A stretch of 37,292 nucleotides of DNA from Aeromonas allosaccharophila (GTDB taxonomy: Bacteria > Pseudomonadota > Gammaproteobacteria > Enterobacterales > Aeromonadaceae), in assembly GCF_000819685.1 (NCBI RefSeq), contig NZ_CDBR01000076.1, positions 1-37,292 on the forward strand, in the 5' to 3' direction. The position numbers were made by a program, and so were the translations under genes. The notes under the pieces were generated by a model that was not told the origin of the DNA, searched no databases, and saw nothing but the letters and a program-made list of their open reading frames with translations. Shown here in pieces: positions 16,851-24,709 of the stretch. Numbering within the stretch: the first letter of the stretch is position 1; each line of letters opens with the position of its first letter.

Positions 16851-18128
16851 TTATACCCCCAACCGGTCGCGCAGGGTATACCAGGCGGCGCCCGCGGCGG
16901 TGAAGGGGATACGGAACAGCCGACCACCGGGGAAGGGGTAGTGCGGCAGTTTGGCAAAGGCATCGAAGCGCTCCGCCTGACCGCTCAGCACCTCGGAGAG
17001 CAGCTTGCCCGCCAGATGGGTGCAGGTGACGCCGTGGCCACTGTAGCCCTGCATGTAGTAGATGTTGGGGCCGATGCGACCAAATTGCGGCAGCCGTGAC
17101 AGGGTGAGCAGGAAGTTGCCGGTCCAGGTGTACTCCACCTTGACCCCCGCCAGTTGCGGGAAAGTTTTGAGCATCTTGGGGATGATCAGCCGCTCGATAT
17201 CCGCCGGATCCCGCGCGCCATAGACCACGCCGCCGCCATAGAGCAGCCGGTGATCGCTGGAGGTGCGGTAGTAATCGAGCAGGTAGTTGCAATCCTCCAG
17301 GCAGTAATTTTGTGGCAACAGGGAGCGGGCCCGCTCCTCCCCCAGCACTTCGGTGGCGATCACCTGGGTGCCGCAGGGCATGCTCTTGCCAGCCAGCTCG
17401 GGCACCAGATTGCCGAGGTAGGCGTTGCCCGCCACCACCACAAAGCGCGCCTTCACCGCCCCCTTGGCGGTCTTGACCAGTGCCGGCTGCCCCGGGGTGA
17501 TGCTGGTGACGGCAGACTGCTCGAAGATTTGCCCCCCCTGCATGCGGATCGCTTCGGCCTCCCCCAACGCCAGATTGAGCGGGTGGATATGGCCGCCGCT
17601 CTTGTCGAGCAGGGCGCCGACGTAGCGATCACTCGCCACCACTTCGCGCACGCCTTTGGCATCGAGCAGCTCCAGCTGGTCGTTGCCCCACTTCTGCCAG
17701 CGGGCATACTGGGATTTGAGCTCATGCAGCTGCTTCTCGGTCTCGGCGGCAAAGACGCCCCCCTGCTGCAGATCGCACTGGATGTTGTAGCGCTTGATCC
17801 GCTCGCGGATGATCTGGCCCCCCTCAAACAGCATGGAACCGAGCAGCCTGGCCTGATCCGGCGGGCAGTTCGCTTCTATGGTGTCGATGTCGCGGCTGTA
17901 GGAGTTAACGATCTGGCCGCCGTTGCGGCCGCTAGCGCCAAAACCGACCCGGGCCGCCTCCAGCACCACCACCTTGTAGCCCTTCTCCACCAGATGCAGG
18001 GCGCTGGAGAGGCCGGTATAGCCCGCCCCGATGACACAGACGTCGCACTCCAGCTGCTCGGTCAATGTCGGGTAGGGCGCGTGTTTATTGGCGCTGGCTG
18101 CGTAGTAACTGTTTACATGTTCGGTCAT
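16851..18128 (-). CDS. puuB: Gamma-glutamylputrescine oxidoreductase PuuB
   Basis: This encodes 425 residues (E. coli PuuB 426). The FAD-binding motif is GAGYTG at 34-39, followed by GFGASGRNGGQI and the C-terminal G-Y-S-G-H-G-V-T segment of the DAO family. It oxidises gamma-glutamylputrescine to the gamma-glutamyl aminobutyraldehyde. It lies 45 bases downstream of puuR on the same strand and is probably co-transcribed with it. The other steps of the glutamylated route (PuuA, PuuC, PuuD) are not in this window. Confidence 0.9.
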   Translation of the reverse strand: MTEHVNSYYAASANKHAPYPTLTEQLECDVCVIGAGYTGLSSALHLVEKGYKVVVLEAARVGFGASGRNGGQIVNSYSRDIDTIEANCPPDQARLLGSMLFEGGQIIRERIKRYNIQCDLQQGGVFAAETEKQLHELKSQYARWQKWGNDQLELLDAKGVREVVASDRYVGALLDKSGGHIHPLNLALGEAEAIRMQGGQIFEQSAVTSITPGQPALVKTAKGAVKARFVVVAGNAYLGNLVPELAGKSMPCGTQVIATEVLGEERARSLLPQNYCLEDCNYLLDYYRTSSDHRLLYGGGVVYGARDPADIERLIIPKMLKTFPQLAGVKVEYTWTGNFLLTLSRLPQFGRIGPNIYYMQGYSGHGVTCTHLAGKLLSEVLSGQAERFDAFAKLPHYPFPGGRLFRIPFTAAGAAWYTLRDRLGV

Positions 18129-18173
18129 GATCCCTGTTTCCTTACCGGTTCGGTTGCCAAACTACTGCCTAGA

Positions 18174-18776
18174 TTAAAAACTGGCCGGGGTGTGGGCGCT
18201 GACGATGCGACAAGTCTGCCCCGACGGATTGCTGAAGCTGTGGGGCTCGCCGGTGTCGATCACATAGCTGTCGCCCGCCTCCAGCGGATAACTCTGGCCC
18301 GCCACCGTCAGGACCACAGATCCCTCCAGCACGGTGCCGACCTCCTCCCCCTGATGGGTCACCTGACCGCCGGTGTCGGTGCCGGGGGGATAGGTCTCCA
18401 GCATAAAGCCGAGCTGGCGGCGGTTGTTGCCGTTGTGCACCAGCTTGAGGGAGACCCCCTGACTGCCCAGCTCGATAAGCTGATCAGCCTTGATCACCAC
18501 CTCCGGAGTGCGGCTCTCCTCCTCGGCGAAGAAGCGCGACAGCGGCAGGCCATAGACGGTGAGCAGCTTTTGCAGGGAGGCAACCGACGGGCTCACCTTG
18601 TCCTGCTCGATCATGCAGATGGCGCCGTGGGTCAGGCCGCTCAGCTCGGCCGCCCGTCGCTGGGAGAGCCCCAGCTGATGGCGCACCGCCGCCAATCGTT
18701 CCCCCATGGTGTGCGCCCCTGCGTCTGCCGCACCCAGCCCACGGGCCACGCTCTCCCTGCTCTGTGGCCCGCTCAT
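18174..18776 (-). CDS. puuR: Transcriptional repressor PuuR
   Basis: This encodes 200 residues (E. coli 185). An XRE-type helix-turn-helix (about 24-80, MGERLAAVRHQLGLSQR onward) is followed by a cupin domain (about 115-195, with THQGEE and GEPHSF). PuuR represses putrescine genes and is relieved by putrescine. The extra 23 N-terminal residues are supported by a strong GAGGGGG before the ATG at 18776. It is divergent from gabD across 416 bases that contain two PuuR-like sites, so autoregulation is likely. Confidence 0.88.
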   Translation of the reverse strand: MSGPQSRESVARGLGAADAGAHTMGERLAAVRHQLGLSQRRAAELSGLTHGAICMIEQDKVSPSVASLQKLLTVYGLPLSRFFAEEESRTPEVVIKADQLIELGSQGVSLKLVHNGNNRRQLGFMLETYPPGTDTGGQVTHQGEEVGTVLEGSVVLTVAGQSYPLEAGDSYVIDTGEPHSFSNPSGQTCRIVSAHTPASF

Positions 18777-18908
18777 GGCAAGCCCCCTCTTGCTGCGCTA
18801 TCTCTGCATCCTTGCATCATCAGCCTCCCCTGCTCGCGCGTGATCGCATCGGGTCACGCGTGGCCTGTTTACCCTACTGGTTAAAATAGCCGACCAGCTT
18901 TCCCTTGC

Positions 18909-18923
18909 CGTTCACTATGTTAC
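18909..18923. promoter_or_regulatory. PuuR-like operator 1
   Basis: CGTTCACTATGTTAC resembles the reverse complement of the E. coli PuuR box I recall (AAAATATAATGAACA), matching in the GTTCA, TAT and TT positions. It is 25 bases before operator 2. Confidence 0.5.
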
Positions 18924-18933
18924 ACAGCGCAAC

Positions 18934-18948
18934 CGTTCATTATTTTGC
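18934..18948. promoter_or_regulatory. PuuR-like operator 2
   Basis: CGTTCATTATTTTGC has the block ATAATGAAC on the minus strand, nine identical bases with the recalled E. coli PuuR box. Start-to-start spacing to operator 1 is 25 bases, close to two and a half DNA turns. Confidence 0.55.
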
Positions 18949-19192
18949 ACACCTGATTTACCATCTCCCGGTCGCTTGCCCACTTGCAGCCAGCAAGCGA
19001 ACGGGGAAAAACGCGCTACACAGCCCATTTTCTAGCATGACGCCCCCCAGCAATTCAAATATATTTAACACTTGAAAAACATTTCAGCTCAAATTATGGT
19101 CTTCCTGTGCTTATTATTTTATACGGCAGCGGCGCAGGAAGGGTCGGCTTACTCCGGCAACCAGCTGCTCTGACCCACACTCGAGGCTTCTC

Positions 19193-20656
19193 ATGTCAGG
19201 AACAACATCTCACTCCAGCTTGATCACATCCCGCGCCTATATAGATGGGCAGTGGTGCCATGCCGCCAGCGGCCGCACCTTCGAGGTCACCAACCCCGCC
19301 AGCGGCGCCGTCATTACCCAGGTGCCCGACATGGATGCCGAGGATACCCGCCGCGCCATCGCGGCCGCCCACGCGGCGCAACCCGCCTGGGCGGCGCTGA
19401 CCGCCAAGGAGCGCAGCAACAAGCTCTACGCCTGGTTTGCTGCCATCACCGCCCACAGCGACGAGCTGGCGCGCATCATGACCTGCGAGCAGGGCAAGCC
19501 GCTGGCGGAAGCCAAGGGCGAGGTGGCCTACGGCGCCAGCTTTATCCAGTGGTTCGCCGAGGAGGGCAAGCGTGCCTATGGCCGCACCATCCCGGGCTTT
19601 AGCGGCGATCGCCGGTTGGCCACCATCAAGCAGCCGGTGGGGGTGGTCGCCGCCATCACCCCGTGGAACTTCCCGATTGCCATGATCACCCGCAAGGCGG
19701 GCCCGGCGCTGGCCGCCGGTTGCACCATCGTCATCAAGCCCGCCGCCGAGACCCCGCTCTGCGCGCTGGCGCTGGCGCTGCTTGCCGAGCAGGCGGGCAT
19801 CCCCGCCGGTGTCATCAATATCGTCACCAGCCATCAGGCGAGCGCAGTAGGCAACGAGCTGTGCAGCAATCCGGTGGTGCGCAAACTCTCCTTCACCGGC
19901 TCCACCCGCATCGGCAAACTGCTAATGCGCCAGTGCGCCGACACCATGAAGAAGCTGTCGCTGGAGCTGGGCGGCAACGCCCCCTTTATCGTCTTTGACG
20001 ACGCCGACCTCGATGCCGCGGTGGCCGGGGCGCTCGCCTCCAAATACCGCAACGCCGGGCAGACCTGCGTCTGCGCCAACCGCATTCTGGTGCAGGCCAG
20101 CGTCTACGACGCCTTCGCCGAGAAACTGACCGCCGCAGTCAAGGCCTTCAAGGTAGGGGATGGCATGGCGGAGGGCACCCAGATTGGCCCGCTCATTAAC
20201 CCCGCCGCCGCCAGCAAGGTGGCCGAACTGGTGCAGCAATCGGTCGCCGCCGGTGCCGAGCTGCTGCTGGGGGGCGAAGCCCACCCCGCCGGCCCCCTTT
20301 TCTACCAACCCACCATTCTGGGCAAGGTGGCTAAAACCAACCCCATCCTGCAGGAGGAGATCTTCGGCCCGGTCGCCCCGCTGGTGTGCTTCGAGACCGA
20401 AGCCGAGGCCATCGCCATTGCCAACGACACCCCCTACGGGCTCGCCGCCTACTTCTATGGCCGTGACATCGCCCGGGTGTGGCGCGTCGCCGAACAGCTG
20501 GAATACGGCATGGTCGGCATCAACGAGGGGATCATCTCAACCGAATTGGCCCCCTTTGGCGGCATCAAGGAGTCGGGTCTGGGCCGGGAAGGGGCTGCCG
20601 AGGGGCTGGAGGAGTATCTGGAGACCAAATACCTCTGCTTTGGCGCCATTCGCTAG
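19193..20656 (+). CDS. gabD: Succinate-semialdehyde dehydrogenase GabD
   Basis: This 487-residue aldehyde dehydrogenase (E. coli GabD 482) has PWNFP, the cofactor loop FTGST, catalytic Glu in LELGGN, and catalytic Cys292 in [11 protein letters not shown], where the second Cys two residues on matches the redox pair of GabD. EEIFGP and the C-terminal [12 protein letters not shown] also fit. It oxidises succinic semialdehyde to succinate with NADP+. It resembles GabD far more than PuuC. It is the first rightward gene of the cluster, divergent from puuR. Confidence 0.93.
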   Translation: MSGTTSHSSLITSRAYIDGQWCHAASGRTFEVTNPASGAVITQVPDMDAEDTRRAIAAAHAAQPAWAALTAKERSNKLYAWFAAITAHSDELARIMTCEQGKPLAEAKGEVAYGASFIQWFAEEGKRAYGRTIPGFSGDRRLATIKQPVGVVAAITPWNFPIAMITRKAGPALAAGCTIVIKPAAETPLCALALALLAEQAGIPAGVINIVTSHQASAVGNELCSNPVVRKLSFTGSTRIGKLLMRQCADTMKKLSLELGGNAPFIVFDDADLDAAVAGALASKYRNAGQTCVCANRILVQASVYDAFAEKLTAAVKAFKVGDGMAEGTQIGPLINPAAASKVAELVQQSVAAGAELLLGGEAHPAGPLFYQPTILGKVAKTNPILQEEIFGPVAPLVCFETEAEAIAIANDTPYGLAAYFYGRDIARVWRVAEQLEYGMVGINEGIISTELAPFGGIKESGLGREGAAEGLEEYLETKYLCFGAIR

Positions 20657-20664
20657 GGCAGCAG

Positions 20665-20697
20665 GGCCAAGGCATCCCATTCACAGATGTCTTGGCC
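20665..20697 (+). terminator. Hairpin between gabD and gabT
   Basis: Stem GGCCAAGGCATC pairs with GATGTCTTGGCC (12 bp, one G-U) nine bases after the gabD stop. It has no U-run. It may attenuate or process gabD-gabT mRNA. Confidence 0.45.
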
Positions 20698-20807
20698 ACT
20701 TAATCCATCGTGTTAATAGATAGATGCAGCAGCTCACCCTAGGCGGCAGGGGGCTAAATGTGGCCCACGGTTCACCGCAAGAGGGCTGCTGCAGAACAAA
20801 CCACAGG

Positions 20808-20831
20808 CCGCCGATCTGCACCGATCGGCGG
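20808..20831 (+). repeat. Hairpin in the gabT leader
   Basis: A perfect 9-bp stem CCGCCGATC / GATCGGCGG with loop TGCACC lies about 70 bases before the gabT start. Role unknown. Confidence 0.45.
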
Positions 20832-20899
20832 GGATGGGCGACAGATCGCCCGCCACATGTTCAGGGAATATCGGGGCTACGGCCCCTCAGGGAGGAAAG

Positions 20900-22189
20900 A
20901 TGAGTCAGTCAGAATCAAACAAGGCGTGGCAAGCGCGCCGCGAAGCGGCCGTGGTCAACGGCGTCGGTACCCTGCTGCCGGTCTTTATCGACCGTGCGCA
21001 AAACGCCGAGTTGTGGGATGTGGAGGGCAACCGCTACATCGACTTTGCCTCCGGCATCGCCGTGCTCAACACCGGCCACAACCACCCCAAAGTGGTGGCG
21101 GCGGTGCGCGATCAGCTTGAAAAGTTCAGCCACACCTGTTTTCAGGTCACCCCTTACCCCGGCTATATCGAGCTGGCAGAAAAGCTCAACGCCCTGGTGC
21201 CCGGCCCGACGCCGAAGCGCACCCTGTTTCTCTCCACCGGTGCCGAGGCGGTCGAGAACGCCATCAAGATTGCCCGCGCCCACACCGGCCGCAGCGGCAC
21301 CATCGCCTTCAAGGGGGGCTTTCATGGCCGCACCATGATGGGGATGGCGCTCACCGGCAAGGTGGTGCCCTACAAGACCGGCTTTGGCCCCTTCCCGGGT
21401 GAGGTCTATCACATCCCCTTCCCCGCCGATTATCTCGGGGTGAGTGAAGAGGATGCCCTGCACGCCCTCGAGCTCTGCTTCAGCGCCGATATCGAACCCT
21501 CCCGCGTGGCCGCCATCATCATCGAACCGGTTCAGGGTGAAGGGGGCTTCTATCCCGCCTCCCCGAGCTTTATGCAGAAGCTGCGCAGCGTCTGCGACCA
21601 GCACGGCATCCTGCTGATTTGCGACGAGATCCAGAGCGGTTTCTGCCGCACCGGCAAGACCTTCGCCACCGAGTATTCGGGGGTTGAACCCGACATCATG
21701 ACCCTGGCCAAGAGTCTGGCGGGCGGCTTCCCGCTGTCTGCCGTGGTTGGCAAGGCAGAGATCATGAACTCGGCCAAGCCGGGCGGTCTGGGCGGCACCT
21801 ATGCGGGCTCCCCCATCGCCTGCGCCGCGGCACTGGCGGTATTGCAGGTGATCGATGAGGAAAAACTCAACCAGAAAGCGCTGGATCAGGGCGAGCAGAT
21901 CAAGGCGGGACTGGAACGCATAGCCGAGCGTTTTGACTGCATAGGTCAAATTCGCGGCCCCGGTGCCATGGTGGCCATGGAGCTGGTGAAACAGCGCGAT
22001 GCCAGCCAGCCCGATCCCGACCTCACCAAGCGACTGGTGGCCGAGGCGGGCAAGCGCGGTCTGGTCCTGCTCTCATGCGGGGTGCGCGCAAATGTCATCC
22101 GTTTTCTCGCCCCCCTGACTGCCCCTGCGGCAGTGATTGACGAGGGGCTGCAACTCCTTGAAAAATCACTGGAGGCCGTGCTGGCCTGA
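20900..22189 (+). CDS. gabT: 4-aminobutyrate aminotransferase GabT (PuuE type)
   Basis: This 429-residue class III PLP aminotransferase has LFLSTGAEAVENAIK, FHGRT, IIEPVQGEGGF, ICDEIQSGFCRTG and the PLP-binding Lys271 in LAKSLAGGF. It transfers the amino group of GABA to 2-oxoglutarate, giving succinic semialdehyde, the substrate of GabD. GabT and PuuE cannot be told apart by eye. GGGAGGAAAG directly before the ATG supports the start at 20900. It follows gabD after 243 bases containing two hairpins. Confidence 0.92.
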   Translation: MSQSESNKAWQARREAAVVNGVGTLLPVFIDRAQNAELWDVEGNRYIDFASGIAVLNTGHNHPKVVAAVRDQLEKFSHTCFQVTPYPGYIELAEKLNALVPGPTPKRTLFLSTGAEAVENAIKIARAHTGRSGTIAFKGGFHGRTMMGMALTGKVVPYKTGFGPFPGEVYHIPFPADYLGVSEEDALHALELCFSADIEPSRVAAIIIEPVQGEGGFYPASPSFMQKLRSVCDQHGILLICDEIQSGFCRTGKTFATEYSGVEPDIMTLAKSLAGGFPLSAVVGKAEIMNSAKPGGLGGTYAGSPIACAAALAVLQVIDEEKLNQKALDQGEQIKAGLERIAERFDCIGQIRGPGAMVAMELVKQRDASQPDPDLTKRLVAEAGKRGLVLLSCGVRANVIRFLAPLTAPAAVIDEGLQLLEKSLEAVLA

Positions 22190-22215
22190 CCAGCAGGAAA
22201 GTGACCGCTCACCTG

Positions 22216-22277
22216 TGCAAATAAATGCAATTTTGCCCCCTTTTTTTCTTGTCAAGGGGGCCCTGCAAATGCACAAT
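22216..22277 (+). promoter_or_regulatory. Conserved puuP leader, copy 1: operator-like element and promoter
   Basis: TGCAAATAAATGCA (22216-22229) lies 33 bases before TTGTCA (22249-22254), which is 17 bases from CACAAT (22272-22277). The same three elements recur before the second permease with identical spacing. The block can be read as a sigma-70 promoter, or as a sigma-54 type -24/-12 pair, GG (22259-22260), ten bases, GC (22271-22272) within GGGC...ATGCA. The duplicate conserves exactly these bases, so it is functional, but the sigma factor is undecided. Confidence 0.65.
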
Positions 22278-22289
22278 GCGCCGCCACTG

Positions 22290-22326
22290 AAAGAACCGAT
22301 GTAAAACAATGGCATCGGTTCTTTTT
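22290..22326 (+). terminator. Leader terminator-like hairpin, copy 1
   Basis: A 12-bp stem AAAGAACCGATG / CATCGGTTCTTT with an 11-base loop is followed by more T. It begins 13 bases after the CACAAT box and 124 bases before the small ORF. It may be an attenuator in the puuP leader, the end of a short RNA, or the terminator of gabT. Confidence 0.7.
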
Positions 22327-22379
22327 TAACCAGTGAACAAACCCATAAACGAGGCCGGATCACCCCCGGAAAAGATAGC

Positions 22380-22397
22380 GAGATTGGCAGCAATCTC
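22380..22397 (+). promoter_or_regulatory. Second conserved leader stem, copy 1
   Basis: GAGATTG / CAATCTC with loop GCAG is followed by CCGAC. The arms are identical in copy 2 while the loop differs, which suggests selection on the fold. Confidence 0.55.
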
Positions 22398-22424
22398 CCG
22401 ACACCAAGTCTAGTGAGGAACAAC

Positions 22425-22556
22425 ATGGGGCATCTCAATGCTTTCCAACCGGCCATGGCCGGTGTGCGCCGCCCTGGCGCCCTTGATTCCCGGGCCTCTC
22501 TCCCGGTTTCGTTGATGGACCGTGCCACTCTGGCACTGCATGAGGAACATGCATAA
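22425..22556 (+). CDS. Leader small protein upstream of puuP copy 1
   Basis: This is a 43-residue open frame starting MGHLNAFQP and containing R-R-P-G-A-L-D. GAGGA lies eight bases before the ATG. It ends in TAA, whose last A is the first base of the permease ATG (TAATG), so translation is coupled. The protein has no signal peptide or membrane segment. The matching frame before puuP copy 2 shares M-G-x-x-N-A-F-x-P and G-x-R-x-P-G-A-L-D. No known family is recognised. It could be a leader peptide that controls permease translation or a small partner protein. Confidence 0.65.
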   Translation: MGHLNAFQPAMAGVRRPGALDSRASLPVSLMDRATLALHEEHA

Positions 22557-23905
22557 TGGCGGCCCAACAGGTTGGTCTGAAAAAGACCCTCAAGCTGTGG
22601 CAAGTCGTGGTTATGGGACTGGCGTACCTCACCCCCATGGCGGTGTTCGACACCTTCGGCATCGTCACCGAGATCACCGAAGGCCATGTGCCGACCGCCT
22701 ACCTGTTTGCCCTGATCGGCATGCTGTTCACTGCCCTGAGCTACGGCCATCTGGTGCGCAAGTTCCCGTCAGCCGGCTCCGCCTATACCTATGCCCAGAA
22801 GGTGTTTCACCCCTATGTCGGCTTTATGGTGGGCTGGACCTCCCTGCTCGACTACATGTTCATGCCGATGATCAACATGCTGCTGGCCAAGATCTATCTG
22901 GGCGCCCTGTTCCCTGAGGTAGAGCCCTGGACCTATATCTTCGGTCTGGCGGTGGTGATGACCGCTCTCAACCTGCGCGGCATCAAGCTGGTGGCCAACT
23001 TCAACAGCCTGATTGTGGTGATGCAGTTCAGCATCATTGCCATCTTCATCGGCCTGATCGCCTGGGGCGTTCACAACGGTGAGGGGCTGGGTACCGTGGC
23101 GAGCAGCCGTCCCTTCTTCTCGGAGCAGATCCAGGTGTCGCCGCTACTGATGGGGGCCTCCATCCTCTGTCTGTCGTTCCTCGGCTTTGACGCCATCAGC
23201 ACCCTGTCGGAAGAGACCCCGGACGCGGATCGGGTGATCCCCCGCGCCATCGTGCTGACGGCGCTGATCGGCGGCGTGCTGTTTGTCACCACCTCCTACT
23301 TCCTGCAGCTCTACTTCCCGGACATCTCTCGCTTCCAGCATCCGGATGCGGTGCTGCCGGAGATCGCACTCTATGTCGGCGGCAAGCTGTTCCAGGCGGT
23401 GGTACTGGTCTGCACTACTGTGGCGGTGCTGGCCTCCGGGCTGGCCTCCCACGCCGGTGTATCGCGCCTGCTCTACGTGATGGGTCGTGATCGCGCCCTG
23501 CCCGCCCGCTTCTTCGGTTACATCCATCCGAAGTGGCAGACTCCGGCGTTCAACGTGCTGCTGGTCGGCCTGCTGGCCCTCTCTGCGGTGTCGCTGGATC
23601 TGGAGATGGCGCTGGCGCTGATCAACTTCGGCGCCCTGGTGGCCTTCACCTTCGTCAATCTGGCGGTGATTGCCCACTTCTATGTGAAGCTCGGTCGCAA
23701 CAAGTGTCTCAAGGATCACCTGATGTATCTGCTGCTGCCGCTCTGTGGCGCCGCCTGTATCGGGGTACTGTGGCTCAACCTCGAGCCCTCCTCCTTCGAG
23801 CTGGGGCTGATCTGGGCGGCGCTGGGGGCCATCTACCTGTTCCTGCGCCTCACCGTGTTCCGCATCCCGCTGCATACCGCTGACAAGGTGGAGATCGCCC
23901 AGTAA
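22556..23905 (+). CDS. puuP: Putrescine-type permease PuuP, copy 1
   Basis: This 449-residue amino acid/polyamine/organocation transporter has about twelve membrane helices. It is close to E. coli PuuP over most of its length: [20 protein letters not shown] at the start, [15 protein letters not shown]-like [26 protein letters not shown] and YVMGRD. PuuP imports putrescine using the proton gradient. GAGGA is inside the end of the small upstream frame. A terminator follows at 23932. It is followed by a paralogue, so the two may differ in affinity or substrate. Confidence 0.88.
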   Translation: MAAQQVGLKKTLKLWQVVVMGLAYLTPMAVFDTFGIVTEITEGHVPTAYLFALIGMLFTALSYGHLVRKFPSAGSAYTYAQKVFHPYVGFMVGWTSLLDYMFMPMINMLLAKIYLGALFPEVEPWTYIFGLAVVMTALNLRGIKLVANFNSLIVVMQFSIIAIFIGLIAWGVHNGEGLGTVASSRPFFSEQIQVSPLLMGASILCLSFLGFDAISTLSEETPDADRVIPRAIVLTALIGGVLFVTTSYFLQLYFPDISRFQHPDAVLPEIALYVGGKLFQAVVLVCTTVAVLASGLASHAGVSRLLYVMGRDRALPARFFGYIHPKWQTPAFNVLLVGLLALSAVSLDLEMALALINFGALVAFTFVNLAVIAHFYVKLGRNKCLKDHLMYLLLPLCGAACIGVLWLNLEPSSFELGLIWAALGAIYLFLRLTVFRIPLHTADKVEIAQ

Positions 23906-23931
23906 TCGTTGGCGCCCTCTTCCGATAGAAG

Positions 23932-23960
23932 ACAAGGAGCCTGCGGGCTCCTTGTTGTTT
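23932..23960 (+). terminator. Terminator after puuP copy 1
   Basis: A 10-bp stem ACAAGGAGCC / GGCTCCTTGT with loop TGCG is followed by TGTTTC. It ends the copy 1 transcript. Confidence 0.85.
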
Positions 23961-24361
23961 CTGTGGTGCGCTGGTTGCCGGCAGCACTGGTTTCCCGAAG
24001 TGCAGTTTTTGCGAGAAGTGTGACTTATTTCAAATAACTACCCACCCGCACCGTTCGCCATGCCACGGCCGTGGCCAAGCTGCGCCATGAGCATAGTCAT
24101 TAAAGTGAATGGATATGCAGCCAACATTTTCCTCTACGCCCCCCTCCATCTCACCCGTCAGCCGATGAAATGGCATGACCCGCTCACGGGCAGACCATGG
24201 CAAATATGATCAGGATCAATGTTGAGGCTTCATGCACCCTGCAGCGCAGATTTGCCGTTTTTTCATACGCAACGGAAGGGGACGTTTACCCCCCCGGAAA
24301 AGGGGGGGAGGCCCGGGATGAGCCGCAGGGGGCGAGTGACCACTTACCTGCCACCCGGTTA
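23961..24361 (+). other. Spacer between the two permease units
   Basis: About 400 bases lie without a convincing gene. It contains a G/C-rich hairpin region near 24290-24310 (CCCCCCCGG...GGGGGGG) and GTGACC-x-C-x-x-ACCTG at 24336-24350, a block also present before copy 1 at 22201. Any small frame here lacks a ribosome-binding site. Confidence 0.5.
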
Positions 24362-24423
24362 TGCAAAAAAATGCGGTTTTTCGGCCATTATTGCTTGTCA
24401 AGGGGGCTGACCGAATGCACAAT
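24362..24423 (+). promoter_or_regulatory. Conserved puuP leader, copy 2: operator-like element and promoter
   Basis: TGCAAAAAAATGCG (24362-24375), TTGTCA (24395-24400) and CACAAT (24418-24423) have exactly the spacing of copy 1. The bases between are partly diverged, but GGGGGC and AATGCA are kept, the key positions for a sigma-54 reading (GG 24405-24406, GC 24417-24418). Confidence 0.65.
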
Positions 24424-24435
24424 ACGCCGCCAATA

Positions 24436-24470
24436 AAGGACCGATGTTCACTGCGACATCGGTTTTTCTA
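24436..24470 (+). terminator. Leader terminator-like hairpin, copy 2
   Basis: Stem ACCGATGT / ACATCGGT, extended by G-U and A-U pairs, has a loop unlike that of copy 1 and is followed by TTTTTCTATTTT. It starts 13 bases after CACAAT as in copy 1. No gene ends just upstream of it, so it is unlikely to be merely a gene terminator. Confidence 0.7.
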
Positions 24471-24529
24471 TTTTGAAGTGCAGTACAAACCCACCACAAG
24501 AGGCCGGAACGTTTCCGGAAGTGATATTC

Positions 24530-24548
24530 GAGATTGCCAAACAATCTC
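24530..24548 (+). promoter_or_regulatory. Second conserved leader stem, copy 2
   Basis: GAGATTG / CAATCTC with loop CCAAA is followed by CCGAC. An additional 6-bp stem CCGGAA / TTCCGG is found just before it (about 24504-24518); the corresponding stem in copy 1 is weaker. Confidence 0.55.
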
Positions 24549-24568
24549 CCGACGTTGAGAGGATAACA

Positions 24569-24709
24569 ATGGGGCGTTTTAATGCTTTCCTGCCGGTACA
24601 GCCCGGTATGCGCCTCCCCGGCGCCCTTGATGTACAGGCTTGCGAATCCATCGTATCCCTGCGCTCGTTGCAAGCACGTGCTGCGGCACTGATTGAGGAG
24701 AAAGCGTAA
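24569..24709 (+). CDS. Leader small protein upstream of puuP copy 2
   Basis: This is a 46-residue open frame starting MGRFNAFLP with G-M-R-L-P-G-A-L-D, homologous to the frame before copy 1 at the N-terminus but diverged afterwards into a helical, acidic C-terminus (ending LIEEKA). GAGAGGA lies just before the ATG. The TAA overlaps the permease ATG as TAATG. The frame could open further upstream, but that part runs through the leader stems and has no counterpart in copy 1. No known family recognised. Confidence 0.65.
   Translation: MGRFNAFLPVQPGMRLPGALDVQACESIVSLRSLQARAAALIEEKA

Larger units (their letters stand above)
18777..19192. promoter_or_regulatory. Divergent control region puuR / gabD
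   Basis: This non-coding stretch carries two PuuR-like boxes at 18909-18923 and 18934-18948. A possible gabD promoter is TTGAAA (19072-19077), 17 bases, then TATGGT (19095-19100). GAGG precedes the gabD start. Confidence 0.6.

Noticed and set aside
17154..18884. 576-codon plus-strand frame opposite puuB and puuR
   Set aside because: Antisense to two clearly identified genes; sequence is His- and Gln-rich as expected for a shadow frame.
22332..22342. Possible PuuR half-site AGTGAACA in the puuP copy 1 leader
   Set aside because: Only TGAACA matches the recalled box and the site is not kept in copy 2.
24473..24568. Upstream extension of the second puuP small frame
   Set aside because: It runs through conserved leader stems, has no counterpart in copy 1, and the internal ATG at 24569 has a good ribosome-binding site.
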